The notes below the pieces were generated by a model. The model made no database searches. It had not been told where the DNA came from and saw nothing but the letters and a program-made list of their open reading frames with translations. Of a DNA stretch of 64,000 nucleotides, positions 49,968 through 59,143 are shown piece after piece. Origin of the DNA: JAMXLO01 sp963776505 (GTDB lineage: Bacteria > Pseudomonadota > Alphaproteobacteria > Acetobacterales > Acetobacteraceae); contig CAVZNH010000085.1 in NCBI GenBank assembly GCA_963776505.1, positions 33,639-97,638 of the forward strand, given 5' to 3'. Each line of letters begins with the position of its first letter. Positions within the stretch are counted from its first letter, which is position 1. The position numbers were made by a program, and so were the translations under genes.

Positions 49968-49985
49968 CCCTCCCTGACGGGAGGG
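49968..49985. repeat. Short palindrome CCCTCCC-TGAC-GGGAGGG
   Basis: A perfect 7-bp inverted repeat with a 4-nt loop between the SPFH and LVIVD genes. It resembles the palindromes at 3432 and 23353. It could serve as a weak terminator for the LVIVD gene but has no T run. Confidence 0.6.
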
Positions 49986-50015
49986 GAAGGTTTCCAAACC
50001 GTGCTTAGTCCAGGA

Positions 50016-51246
50016 TCAGTTTCCTTTCCATTGAAGAATGTACAGGCCGGCGTCGTAGTCCGTGGCGTAGATCAGCCCGTCCTGGGAGACGAACACGTCG
50101 GCGGTATGCCGTATCTTGGCGCGGCCGCGCATCGGCTCTGCCCATTCTGTCGGCTGCGGTGGCACGAAATAGCCGACCTCCTGCGGCCGGTATGCGTCGG
50201 AGATGTCGAACACACGCACCCCCGCGCTCTGCCAGGTGGCGAAGATCGTGGTGCTGCTCTGGAACGACCCTGGCCGGTTCTCGTGCAGATTGTGCGGTCC
50301 GAACTGGCCGCCCATCTTGACGTAGTCCTGATCCGACGGCGTCGGCAGCGTGGCGATGGACACGGGATTGCTCTTCTCGCGGATGTCGAACACCCAGGTG
50401 CGTTTGTGCTGACCTTCCTGATCGAGGTTCAGCACCGCCTCGTCTGCCACCACCAGCAGATCCCCGATCGTGCAGCGGCAGGGCGTTGTGCGTGCCGCCG
50501 CCGTACGGCGGGCACCAGTTGCGGTGGGCGATCAGTTTCGGCGCCGACTTGTCCTTCACATCCAGTATGGTCAGCCCACCGTCGCGCCATGAACCGTAGG
50601 CGAAATCGTCCACCACCACCGCGTGATGCAGGGCGTGGCGGTTCTTCCAGGTCGGCGTCTCGCCGGCGGCGGCGTTCATGCCGGGGATCCACCAGCGGCC
50701 GACCTCCTGCGGGCGCGTCGGGTCCGCCATGTCGATGACCATCAGGATGTGGTCGGTGAAGCCGTCGAGCAGCGCCGAGGCATAGGCATAGCGCCCGCCG
50801 ACCCACCAGATGCGGTGCAGGCCGAGACCGGGCACCTCCATCGAGCCGATCTTTCGCGGATTGGCCGGATCGGCAATGTCGTAGACATTCATGCCGGCGG
50901 CGTAGTCCTCGCCGCGCTTGCCGAAGCGGCTGCTGTCCACCTTGCTGGACCCGCCGTAGTATTCCTGCTGCGACAGCAGCGCCCGCTGATCTGCCTCCTG
51001 GATGCACAGCAGCATGTCGTCGGCCGCCTGGAGGTGCATGCTCACGGAGTTCGGATGCATCGCCACGAAGTTCACCGGCTTCGGATTGCGCGGGTCGCGC
51101 ACGTCGGTGACCATCACGCCGCGTCTCACCCGTGTGCCGACGTATGCGTGGCCGCCTGCCACCATCACCTGGACGCCGTCGCCGCGGCCGCCCTGGTCGG
51201 TGTGGCCGACAAATTCAATGTTCCGCGCGCCTTCCGGGACGATCAT
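50016..51246 (-). CDS. LVIVD-repeat beta-propeller protein (frame change)
   Basis: About 410 codons from ATG 51246. Repeated blades follow a VxVxDVxDPxxP pattern: VMVTDVRDPRNPKPVNFVAM, MNVYDIADPANPRKIGSMEV, LMVIDMADPTRPQEVGRWWI, LTILDVKDKSAPKLIAHRNW, and after a frame change near 50460 WVFDIREKSNPVSIATLP and VRVFDISDAYRPQEVGYFVP. No signal peptide is seen. Function unknown; such propellers are often found next to oxidoreductases. Confidence 0.85.
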
Positions 51247-51316
51247 GACTTGCTTCCCTCCCTGATCAGTCGTCAGCTTAGGCCGGGTTCCAAGGACTGA
51301 GTAGGAGGGACGGACC

Positions 51317-51610
51317 ATGCCGACCTATGTCATGCTCGCCAACTGGACCGAACAAGGCATGCGGTCGATCGGCGAGAGCCCGAAGCGCGTTGATACTGCG
51401 AAGAAGACACTGGAGGAGATGGGCGGGCAGTTCCGCTCGGTCTACATGACGATGGGCGATTACGACCTGATCATGATCTACGACGCGCCCGACGACGCGG
51501 TGGCGGCGCGGTTCACCTTGATGCTGGGCAAGCTGGGCAACGTGCGCACCACATCGCTGAAGGCGTTCCCCGAGGAGGCGTTCCGCCAGATCGTCAACTC
51601 GCTGCGCTGA
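51317..51610 (+). CDS. GYD-domain protein
   Basis: 97 residues, with AGGAGGGA before the ATG. Pattern: YVMLANWTEQGMRSIGESPKR, MGGQFRSVYMTMGDYDLIMIY with the GDYD signature, and TTSLKAFPEEAF. Small ferredoxin-like alpha-beta barrel proteins of unknown function. First gene of a plus-strand run with the EthD, dehydrogenase and LLM genes. Confidence 0.9.
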   Translation: MPTYVMLANWTEQGMRSIGESPKRVDTAKKTLEEMGGQFRSVYMTMGDYDLIMIYDAPDDAVAARFTLMLGKLGNVRTTSLKAFPEEAFRQIVNSLR

Positions 51611-51625
51611 GTTACGAGGCTGAGA

Positions 51626-52252
51626 ATGATCGCCGCCATAAGTCTGATGCAAAGGCGACAGGACGTCGCACTGGCCGAGTTCCGTCGGCACTGGCTCGAC
51701 GTCCATGGTCCCCTGGTCTGCCGATTTCCCAGCCTGCGCCATTATGTGCAGCATCATGTCATCGCGTCGCCGGTGATGAATACACGCGCGCGGAACATGC
51801 GCATCGACGGCTTTCCGATCCTGCGGTTCGACGACGACATCGACAGGCAGCGCGCCCATGCCTCGCCGGAAATGGCGGCATGCAATGTTGATTCGCGGGC
51901 GTTCATCGGCGCTGTTTCCCGCGTCATCTGTGAGCCACACGTAGCCATACCTGAATCGGGAGAGGTGTCGCGCATCAAGCTGATCGCGTTGCTGCCTGGC
52001 GAGGCTGCGGATGACGCTGCGCTGCAGCGCTATGCGGCCTGGGCGCGCGGCCTGCCTCGGCTTACCGGCATTGTCCTGTACAGCGTGCTCGACCAGGGGC
52101 GTGCACCGAACAGCACCATCCCCCACCTGCCCGTCAGCACAGCGGGGCTCGCGGAGCTGGCGTTCCCCAGCATGGTCGACCTTGAATGCGCCGTGCAGAG
52201 TGATCACCCAGACGCGGCACACTTCGTGGTCGAGGAACACCGTCTGGTCTGA
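51626..52252 (+). CDS. EthD-domain protein
   Basis: 208 residues. The first half shows the EthD pattern AEFRRHWLDVHGPLVCRFPSL then HYVQHHVI; the second half repeats a related ferredoxin-like fold with LIALLPGEAADDAALQRYAAWA and a final HFVVEEHRLV. EthD-type proteins often occur in pathways for ring or ether breakdown, usually with an accessory role. It lies 15 nt after the GYD gene. Confidence 0.75.
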   Translation: MIAAISLMQRRQDVALAEFRRHWLDVHGPLVCRFPSLRHYVQHHVIASPVMNTRARNMRIDGFPILRFDDDIDRQRAHASPEMAACNVDSRAFIGAVSRVICEPHVAIPESGEVSRIKLIALLPGEAADDAALQRYAAWARGLPRLTGIVLYSVLDQGRAPNSTIPHLPVSTAGLAELAFPSMVDLECAVQSDHPDAAHFVVEEHRLV

Positions 52253-52329
52253 TCCCGGTTGCTTCGCTGGCTTGAGCGAACGCGCCGCACGGATCAGACT
52301 GGTCCCGACAATGCGCGGGAGGAACAGCG

Positions 52330-53262
52330 ATGCAGATCGGATTTATCGGCCTCGGCATGATGGGTGCCGGCATGGCAAGCAACCTGCAGAAGGCGGGCCA
52401 TCAGCTCATCGTGCATGATCTGTCGCGCCAGGCAGCTTCGCGTCATCTGACGAACGGCGCCACCTGGGCCGAAAGCCCGCGTGCTGTGGCGGAGGCGGTG
52501 GATATCGTGTTCACCTCATTGCCGACGCCGGCGGATGTGGAGAAGGTCGGCACCGGTGAGGACGGGTTGCTGTCCGGCTTCCGCAAGGGTGCCGCATGGT
52601 TCGATCTGTCCACCAACGCGGTCAGCGTCGTGCGCGCGCTGCATGCGCAGTTGGCCGAACACGGCGTGGAGTTCCTCGATGCGCCGGTCAGCGGTGGTCC
52701 GCGCGGTGCCAACAGCGGACGGCTGGCGATCTGGGTCGGCGGCGACAAGGCAGTGTTCGACAAATACAAACCCGTACTCGACGCGATGGGCGATGCGGCG
52801 CGCTATATCGGTCCGATCGGTGCCGGATCGATCGCCAAGCTGGTGCACAACGCCGCCGGCGCCGCGGCGAACATCGCGATGGCCGAGGTGTTCACCATGG
52901 GCGTGAAGGCCGGCGTCGATCCGCTGCCGTTGTGGGAAGCGATCCGCCAAGGTGCCGGTGGCCGCGCGCGGCTGTTCGACCGGATGTCGGATCATTTCCT
53001 CACCGGCAGCTACGAGCCGGCGGACTTCGCATTGCGCCTGCTGCACAAGGATGTATCGCTCGCCTGTCAGTTGGCGCGCGACGTGGGCGTGCCGATGCGC
53101 CTGACCAACCTGGCACAGCTCGAGTTGACCGAGGCGCTGGGTCGCGGCTGGGGCAACCGTGACAGCCGCGTGGGCATGCTGCTGCAACAGGAACGGGCAG
53201 GGATCGACAAGATCGCGGTGCCGCCGGACAAGCTGAAGGCCGTGCTGGACGCGGACAAATAA
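52330..53262 (+). CDS. Beta-hydroxyacid dehydrogenase (3-HIBADH family)
   Basis: 310 intact residues. The NAD(P) site is IGFIGLGMMGAGMASNLQ (residues 3-20). Substrate loop: FLDAPVSGGPRGANSG (about 115-130). Catalytic Lys170 is in AGSIAKLVHNAAG. This is the 3-hydroxyisobutyrate / tartronate-semialdehyde reductase family. The exact substrate is unknown. It precedes the LLM gene by 11 nt. Confidence 0.9.
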   Translation: MQIGFIGLGMMGAGMASNLQKAGHQLIVHDLSRQAASRHLTNGATWAESPRAVAEAVDIVFTSLPTPADVEKVGTGEDGLLSGFRKGAAWFDLSTNAVSVVRALHAQLAEHGVEFLDAPVSGGPRGANSGRLAIWVGGDKAVFDKYKPVLDAMGDAARYIGPIGAGSIAKLVHNAAGAAANIAMAEVFTMGVKAGVDPLPLWEAIRQGAGGRARLFDRMSDHFLTGSYEPADFALRLLHKDVSLACQLARDVGVPMRLTNLAQLELTEALGRGWGNRDSRVGMLLQQERAGIDKIAVPPDKLKAVLDADK

Positions 53263-53273
53263 GGAGCAGGCAG

Positions 53274-54173
53274 ATGGAACTCGGCGCACTCATTCCGCTC
53301 GGCGACATCGGCGGCGATCCCGCAGTGGTGCGTGAGTACGCGCAGGCGGTGGAGGCCATGGGCTATGACTTCCTGGAGGCGCCCGATCATGTGCTGGGTG
53401 TGAATGCGGCATCGCGGCCCGATTGGGATCTCAGTCGCAACACATCCAAGGACCTGTTCCACGATCCGTTCGTGCTGTTCGGCTTCCTTGCAGGCTGCAC
53501 CAGCAAGCTTGGCTTCTCCACCGGCGTCCTGATCCTGCCACAGCGGCAGACCGTGCTGGTGGCGAAGCAGGCGGCATCGCTGGACGTGTTGTGCGGTGGG
53601 CGTTTCCGTCTCGGCATCGGCGTCGGCTGGAATGAGGTGGAATTCCTCGGCCTCAACGAGAACTTTCGCAATCGAGGCCGGCGTTCGGAGGAGCAGGTCC
53701 AGGTGATGCAGGCGCTTTGGGCCGAGGATCATGTCACGTTCAAGGGACGCTATCACACGATCGACGATGCCGGGATCAATCCGCGGCCGGCGTCTGGTCG
53801 CGTGCCGGTGTGGTTCGGCGGCCATCATGATGCGACGCTGACACGCATCGCGAAGTGGGGCGACGGCTGGATGCCGAACGCGTATGCGCCGGACCAGAGC
53901 GCGATCGATGTGTTCGAGAAGCTGCGCGGGCTGACGCGCGCCGAGGGCCGCGATCCGAAGGCAATCGGCATCGAGGTATGGACGTCGTGTGGTTCAGGCA
54001 CACCGGCTGACTGGCGCAAGGAGGTGGCCTTCTGGAAGTCCGCGGGTGCCACACACATCGCGCTGACGACCACGTTCAATCGGCGTCACCACCATCGTAT
54101 AGCCGGACAGAAACCCGCCGATCATCTGGCGGCGTTGCGTGCGTATCGTGACGCGGTGGCGGACGCGCTATAG
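53274..54173 (+). CDS. LLM-class flavin oxidoreductase
   Basis: 299 intact residues. TIM-barrel pattern of luciferase-like monooxygenases: YAQAVEAMGYDFLEAPDHVLG, LGFSTGVLILPQRQTVLVAKQ, LDVLCGGRFRLGIGVGWNEVEF, WFGGHHDATLTRIAKWGDGWMP. It resembles the TIGR03619-like, possibly F420-dependent group. The substrate is unknown. It converges with hutU. Confidence 0.87.
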   Translation: MELGALIPLGDIGGDPAVVREYAQAVEAMGYDFLEAPDHVLGVNAASRPDWDLSRNTSKDLFHDPFVLFGFLAGCTSKLGFSTGVLILPQRQTVLVAKQAASLDVLCGGRFRLGIGVGWNEVEFLGLNENFRNRGRRSEEQVQVMQALWAEDHVTFKGRYHTIDDAGINPRPASGRVPVWFGGHHDATLTRIAKWGDGWMPNAYAPDQSAIDVFEKLRGLTRAEGRDPKAIGIEVWTSCGSGTPADWRKEVAFWKSAGATHIALTTTFNRRHHHRIAGQKPADHLAALRAYRDAVADAL

Positions 54174-54184
54174 CGCCGGGCGCG

Positions 54185-55858
54185 TCAAACCGACCCGAGG
54201 ATCGCCGGTAGATCCAACCCGTGTTCGCGGGCGCAGTCGAGCGCCACATCGTAACCGGCATCGGCGTGCCGCATCACGCCAGTCGCGGGATCGTTCCACA
54301 GCACGCGCTCGATGCGTCGTGCGGCCGCTTCGGTTCCGTCGCAGACGATGACCATGCCGGCGTGCTGCGAATAACCCATACCGACGCCTCCACCATGGTG
54401 CAGCGATACCCAAGTGGCGCCCGACGCGCAGTTCAGCAGCGCGTTCAGCATCGGCCAGTCGGACACGGCATCCGAACCGTCCAACATCGCCTCCGTCTCG
54501 CGATTTGGCGAAGCGACCGAGCCGGCATCGAGGTGGTCCCGGCCGATGACGATCGGTGCCTTCAATTCGCCGCGCGCCACCATGTCGTTGAACGCCAGAC
54601 CAAGCCGGTGACGATCGCCCAGCCCGACCCAGCAGATGCGCGCCGGCAACCCCTGGAACCGAATGCGCGTGCGCGCCATGTCGAGCCAGTGATGCAGGTG
54701 CGTATGATTGGGCAGCAGTTCCTTCACCTTGGCGTCGGTGCGGTAGATGTCCTCGGGATCACCGGACAGCGCGGCCCAGCGAAACGGGCCGACGCCGCGA
54801 CAGAACAGCGGACGGATATAAGCCGGCACGAAGCCCGGAAAGGCAAATGCGTCGGCCACGCCAGCATCCTTGGCGACCTGGCGTATGTTGTTGCCATAGT
54901 CCAGCGTGGGCACGCCCATCGCGTGGAACGCCAGCATCGCGCGCACATGCTCCGCAATGGAGACACGCGCGGCCGCGGCAACCTCGTTCGGTGCTGCCTC
55001 TCGCCGACTTTCCCATTCGGCGACGGTCCATCCCTTTGGAAGATAGCCGTTCGCCGGATCGTGTGATGAGGTCTGATCGGTCACCACATCCGGCCGCACG
55101 CCGCGACGCAAAAGTTCCGGGAGAACATCAACGGCGTTCCCCAGCAACCCGACCGATACCGGCTTGCGCTCACGGCATGACCGGTCGATCACCGCCAGCG
55201 CCTCGTCCAGCGTGGCGGCCTGCGTGTCCAGATAGCCGGTGTGCAGCCGCATCTCGATCCGGCTGGCCTGGCATTCGATTGCCAGCAGTGATGCGCCCGC
55301 CATCGTCGCCGCCAGCGGCTGCGCGCCACCCATGCCGCCCAGACCCGCAGTCAGGATCCAGCGTCCCGCGAGATTGCCACCGTAGTGCCGACGCCCGATC
55401 TCGACGAATGTCTCGTACGTGCCCTGGATGATCCCCTGACTGCCGATATAGATCCACGAGCCGGCCGTCATCTGGCCGAACATCATCAGGCCTTTGCGAT
55501 CGAGTTCGTTGAAATGCTCCCAGGTCGCCCAGTGCGGCACCAGGTTGGAATTCGCGATCAGCACGCGCGGCGCGTCCGGGTGCGTGCGGAACACACCGAC
55601 CGGCTTGCCCGACTGCACCAGCAAAGTCTGATCTGCCTCCAGACGGCGCAGCGTTGTGACGATGCGGTCGTAGCTCTCCCAGTCACGCGCAGCGCGGCCG
55701 ATACCGCCGTAAACAATGAGCTCGCCCGGGCGCTCCGCCACTTCGGGATCGAGGTTGTTCATCAGCATGCGCAGCGGCGCCTCGGTAAGCCACGACTTCG
55801 CGGTGATGTCTGTGCCGCGCGGTGCACGCACGGTTCGCACGTTGCTGATCTGCGTCAT
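54185..55858 (-). CDS. hutU: Urocanate hydratase
   Basis: 557 intact residues, the family length. HutU adds water to urocanate to give 4-imidazolone-5-propanoate and needs tightly bound NAD (site GLGGMGGAQP, residues 172-181). Signatures: VYGGIGRAARDWESY, MMFGQMTAGSWIYIGSQGI, DQTSSHDPANGY, and near the end NCASGATWVSLHHGGGVGMG. It follows hutH by 12 nt. hutI, hutF and hutG are not in the window. Confidence 0.97.
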   Translation of the reverse strand: MTQISNVRTVRAPRGTDITAKSWLTEAPLRMLMNNLDPEVAERPGELIVYGGIGRAARDWESYDRIVTTLRRLEADQTLLVQSGKPVGVFRTHPDAPRVLIANSNLVPHWATWEHFNELDRKGLMMFGQMTAGSWIYIGSQGIIQGTYETFVEIGRRHYGGNLAGRWILTAGLGGMGGAQPLAATMAGASLLAIECQASRIEMRLHTGYLDTQAATLDEALAVIDRSCRERKPVSVGLLGNAVDVLPELLRRGVRPDVVTDQTSSHDPANGYLPKGWTVAEWESRREAAPNEVAAAARVSIAEHVRAMLAFHAMGVPTLDYGNNIRQVAKDAGVADAFAFPGFVPAYIRPLFCRGVGPFRWAALSGDPEDIYRTDAKVKELLPNHTHLHHWLDMARTRIRFQGLPARICWVGLGDRHRLGLAFNDMVARGELKAPIVIGRDHLDAGSVASPNRETEAMLDGSDAVSDWPMLNALLNCASGATWVSLHHGGGVGMGYSQHAGMVIVCDGTEAAARRIERVLWNDPATGVMRHADAGYDVALDCAREHGLDLPAILGSV

Positions 55859-55870
55859 GCCACCTCCGGT

Positions 55871-57406
55871 TTACTCAGCGACGCCTGGCAGGCCGGCCTG
55901 CTGGGCCGTGTCGGCCAGCCGGCCGGAACGCACAAGAGCGGTCGCCTTGGCAATGTCAGGCGCCATCTCGCGATCCTCTTCCAGATGGGGAACTTCGGCA
56001 CGCACCAGGGCGCGTATCTGCTCGAGCATCGCGCTGGACTTGAGCGGCGCATGAAAGTCGCAACCTTGTGCGGCGGCCAGCAATTCGATGCCGATAACGG
56101 CGGCGACATTGTCCGCCATTGGCAGCAGCCGGCGGGCCGCATGCGCCGACATGGACACATGATCCTCCTGGTTGGCTGAGGTCGGAATTGAATCCACACT
56201 GGCCGGAGTGGCGCGCTGACGGTTCTCCGCGACCAGCGCGGCTGCGGTGACCTGCGGCACCATGAAGCCTGAATTCAAACCCGGCTTCGGCGTCAGGAAT
56301 GCCGGCAGCCGCGACAGCGACGGATCGATCAGCATGGCGATGCGGCGTTCGGCGATGGCGCCGATCTCGCACAACGCAAGCGCGATGATATCTGCTGCGA
56401 AGGCAACCGGCTCGCCATGAAAGTTGCCGCCAGAGAGCGCTTCCGGTGGATCGCCGCAGATCAGCGGATTGTCCGATACGCCGTTCGCTTCGACCTGCAA
56501 CGTGGCGGCCGCATGACGAAGGATATCCAGCGCGGCGCCCATGACCTGGGGCTGGCAGCGCAGGCAATAGGGATCCTGCACGCGATCATCGCCGGTGAGG
56601 TGCGACGCACGGATCGCACTGCCGGCAATCAGTATGCGCAGGGCGCGAGCCACGTCGATCTGTCCGCGATGGCCGCGCAGTGCGTGGATGCGCGCATCGA
56701 ACGGCGCATCCGATCCGCGCGCAGCATCGATGGAGAGCGCCCCCGTGATCAGACTCGCCTGCAGCAACGTCTCCGCCTCGAACAATCCAGCAAGCGCGTA
56801 GGCTGTGGAGAACTGAGTGCCGTTCAGCAGTGCAAGGCCTTCCTTGGGGCCGAGCACAATCGGCTGCATGCCGGTCTGCGCCAGCGCTACGGCAGCGGGT
56901 AAGCGTTGGCTCGCATGGATGACCTCGCCGGCACCAATCATCGCCGCTGCCATGTGCGCGAGCGGTGCGAGATCGCCGGAGGCTCCAACGGAGCCTTGCG
57001 TCGGCACGACCGGCAACAGTCCGCGGGACAACATTGCAGACAAGAACTGCACTGTTGCCAATCTCGCGCCCGAGGCACCTTGCCCGAGGCTGGCCAGCTT
57101 CAACGTCATCATGAGCCGCACGAGCGGCGAAGGCATCGGCTCGCCTACACCGGCGGCGTGCGACAGCACTATGTTGCGTTGGAGTGCGGCGAGATCTGCC
57201 GGCTCGATGCGCACGTTTGCCAGGCGGCCAAAGCCGGTGTTGATGCCGTAGATCGGCTCGCCGCGCGCGAGTATTGCCTCGACCGCTCCTGCGCCAGTCG
57301 TTATGGCACTATGGCTCACAGGATCGAGCGCTACGCCGGCGCCGCGATAGATCGTGCGCCAATCCGCCAAACTGGTCTGACCCGGCCGCAGCACCACGTC
57401 GGCCAT
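55871..57406 (-). CDS. hutH: Histidine ammonia-lyase
   Basis: 511 intact residues. HutH deaminates histidine to urocanate using the self-made MIO cofactor, here Ala142-Ser143-Gly144 in GSVGASGDLAPLAH. Other landmarks: YGINTGFGRLA, NIVLSHAAGVGEP (the His typical of histidine rather than phenylalanine/tyrosine lyases), LLNGTQFSTAYAL, and CEIGAIAERRIA (Glu). It starts 7 nt after the ThDP enzyme stop and so appears to belong to the same operon as the aromatic genes. Confidence 0.96.
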   Translation of the reverse strand: MADVVLRPGQTSLADWRTIYRGAGVALDPVSHSAITTGAGAVEAILARGEPIYGINTGFGRLANVRIEPADLAALQRNIVLSHAAGVGEPMPSPLVRLMMTLKLASLGQGASGARLATVQFLSAMLSRGLLPVVPTQGSVGASGDLAPLAHMAAAMIGAGEVIHASQRLPAAVALAQTGMQPIVLGPKEGLALLNGTQFSTAYALAGLFEAETLLQASLITGALSIDAARGSDAPFDARIHALRGHRGQIDVARALRILIAGSAIRASHLTGDDRVQDPYCLRCQPQVMGAALDILRHAAATLQVEANGVSDNPLICGDPPEALSGGNFHGEPVAFAADIIALALCEIGAIAERRIAMLIDPSLSRLPAFLTPKPGLNSGFMVPQVTAAALVAENRQRATPASVDSIPTSANQEDHVSMSAHAARRLLPMADNVAAVIGIELLAAAQGCDFHAPLKSSAMLEQIRALVRAEVPHLEEDREMAPDIAKATALVRSGRLADTAQQAGLPGVAE

Positions 57407-57413
57407 GGCGGCC

Positions 57414-59120
57414 TCACGGTTCTAGCCGGACATCCAGCAAGGCGAGGTGTCCTTGTTCCACTGCGGCGATGGCGCTGCGGATCGCCTGTTCGAGGCGCGC
57501 AGGTTCGGTCACGCACTCGCCATGCGCGCCGAATGCCGGTGCCATTGCAACGTAGTCAGGTGTTGGCTCGATCACGCGGCCATACGGGTTGTTGTCGCGC
57601 AGCGCGTAACCAGAGGGGAAATACTTGTACAAGTTCCACTCCTGTGAGACATAGCCCTGGTTGTTGCAGATGACTACCAAAATCGGCACGCCATACTGCT
57701 GGGCGAGACCGAGGCACGCGGGCACGGGGTTGTAGTTGAATGCGCCATCACCGATGACGCAGACGACGATATCGTTGGGTCGCGCGAGCTTGACGCCGAG
57801 GGCCGTCGGTATGCCAGTACCAAGTGCGCCTGCCCAGCCGCGGATGTGACTGATATCGCGATCGCGGAACAGATGCCGGATCATCGCGGGCACCTGGGCG
57901 ATGATCTCATCGACGATTACCGAATGATCCGGCAATAGCCGATGCAGCGTGTCGAACAGCAACGTCGCGTGGATGCGATCGTTGTTGCGGACCGTCTCGC
58001 GTTCCTTTGCCGCCTCCGCCGTGCCTATGGCGTTGTGTGCCTGCCAGCGGTGCGTGCGGCCTTTCACCTCCGTCGTGGGCGACTGCTCCTGCACCAGCGC
58101 GGCAAGTTGCGCGAGATTGCTGCTGATGTCGCCGGCGATGCAGTAGTCGGTGTGGAATCCCCAGTAGGGTGCACGTGGTCTAAGCGGGTCCTCCTCCATG
58201 TGGATGACCTTGCAGCCGTCCGAAAGTGGGGTCTCCTGAGGATGCCAGGGGCCGTGGGCGCCGATGACGAGTATGCAGTCGGCGTCCTTGAGATGCGCCT
58301 CGATGGGATCGGTCGCGTAGAGAGGATGTGCGCGCGGGAAGTTCACGTACATCGGCATCCAATATTCGAACACTGGAGCGCCAATGCCCTCGGCAATCGC
58401 CACCAGTACGGCCTGATCCTGCGGCGTGCGCGCAGCGTGCTCGGTAACGATCAGCGGTGCGTGACTCCGCATAAGCAGTTCTGCCACCTCGCGAAGGTTT
58501 TCGGTTGGCGCGACCAGCGGCGAAGCCTTGGTCTTGTCACCTTGTGGTACCTCCATTGGGCTCATCAGGAGGTCGAAAGGCACACCCAGCAAAGTCGGGC
58601 CACGAGGGACGCTCTCCGCGAAATACCATGCGCGGCGAACGTCAGCGGCAAGATCGCTGCTGGTCTTTACCTCCTTGGCCCACTTCGTCACGGTTTCGCT
58701 GTTGCGCACCGGACCGGAAAGATCAACCAGGAGCGTCGGCCATTCGGGGCCGGGATCGAGGTCTGGCTTAGCGCCGTGGGACAGCGTGTCCGGCGAGACG
58801 ATCACCATAGGGATGTGTTCGTGAAATGCCGAACGCATCGCCATGGCGCCGTGGAGCACGCCGAGCCCGGTCGGGAGCAATACCACCTGCGTTCGTCCGG
58901 TGGCCTTGTAATAGCCGGCTGCCAGAGCGACAGCAAGAATCTCATGACGGCAGTTGAGGTATTTCGGACTCTCGATGTTGGTTGTTGCCTTGCGCTTGGC
59001 GAGAGCCTCCCACAACGGCGCCCATGCGGCGATCGGCGAGCAGAAGATGTAGTCAGCGCCCTGGGTGCGAAACAGTTCGAGCAGGGCTTCCGCGCCATTC
59101 ACGGTCTCTATCTGGCTCAT
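57414..59120 (-). CDS. ThDP-dependent decarboxylase/hydrolase-type enzyme
   Basis: 568 intact residues with the three-domain architecture of acetolactate-synthase-like enzymes. The catalytic Glu60 is in NCRHEILAVALAAGYYKATG. The central domain (about 200-345) keeps the Rossmann-like fold. The ThDP/Mg motif is GDGAFNYNPVPACLG (457-471) with NNQGY (486-490). The FAD-binding and regulatory features of acetolactate synthase are not evident. Candidates: a decarboxylase of an oxo-acid or a ring-cleaving cyclic-diketone hydrolase (the family includes IolD and cyclohexane-1,2-dione hydrolase). It lies between the CoA ligase (23 nt) and hutH (7 nt). Confidence 0.85.
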   Translation of the reverse strand: MSQIETVNGAEALLELFRTQGADYIFCSPIAAWAPLWEALAKRKATTNIESPKYLNCRHEILAVALAAGYYKATGRTQVVLLPTGLGVLHGAMAMRSAFHEHIPMVIVSPDTLSHGAKPDLDPGPEWPTLLVDLSGPVRNSETVTKWAKEVKTSSDLAADVRRAWYFAESVPRGPTLLGVPFDLLMSPMEVPQGDKTKASPLVAPTENLREVAELLMRSHAPLIVTEHAARTPQDQAVLVAIAEGIGAPVFEYWMPMYVNFPRAHPLYATDPIEAHLKDADCILVIGAHGPWHPQETPLSDGCKVIHMEEDPLRPRAPYWGFHTDYCIAGDISSNLAQLAALVQEQSPTTEVKGRTHRWQAHNAIGTAEAAKERETVRNNDRIHATLLFDTLHRLLPDHSVIVDEIIAQVPAMIRHLFRDRDISHIRGWAGALGTGIPTALGVKLARPNDIVVCVIGDGAFNYNPVPACLGLAQQYGVPILVVICNNQGYVSQEWNLYKYFPSGYALRDNNPYGRVIEPTPDYVAMAPAFGAHGECVTEPARLEQAIRSAIAAVEQGHLALLDVRLEP

Positions 59121-59143
59121 TGGTGCCTCCAGCCTCTCGCGAC

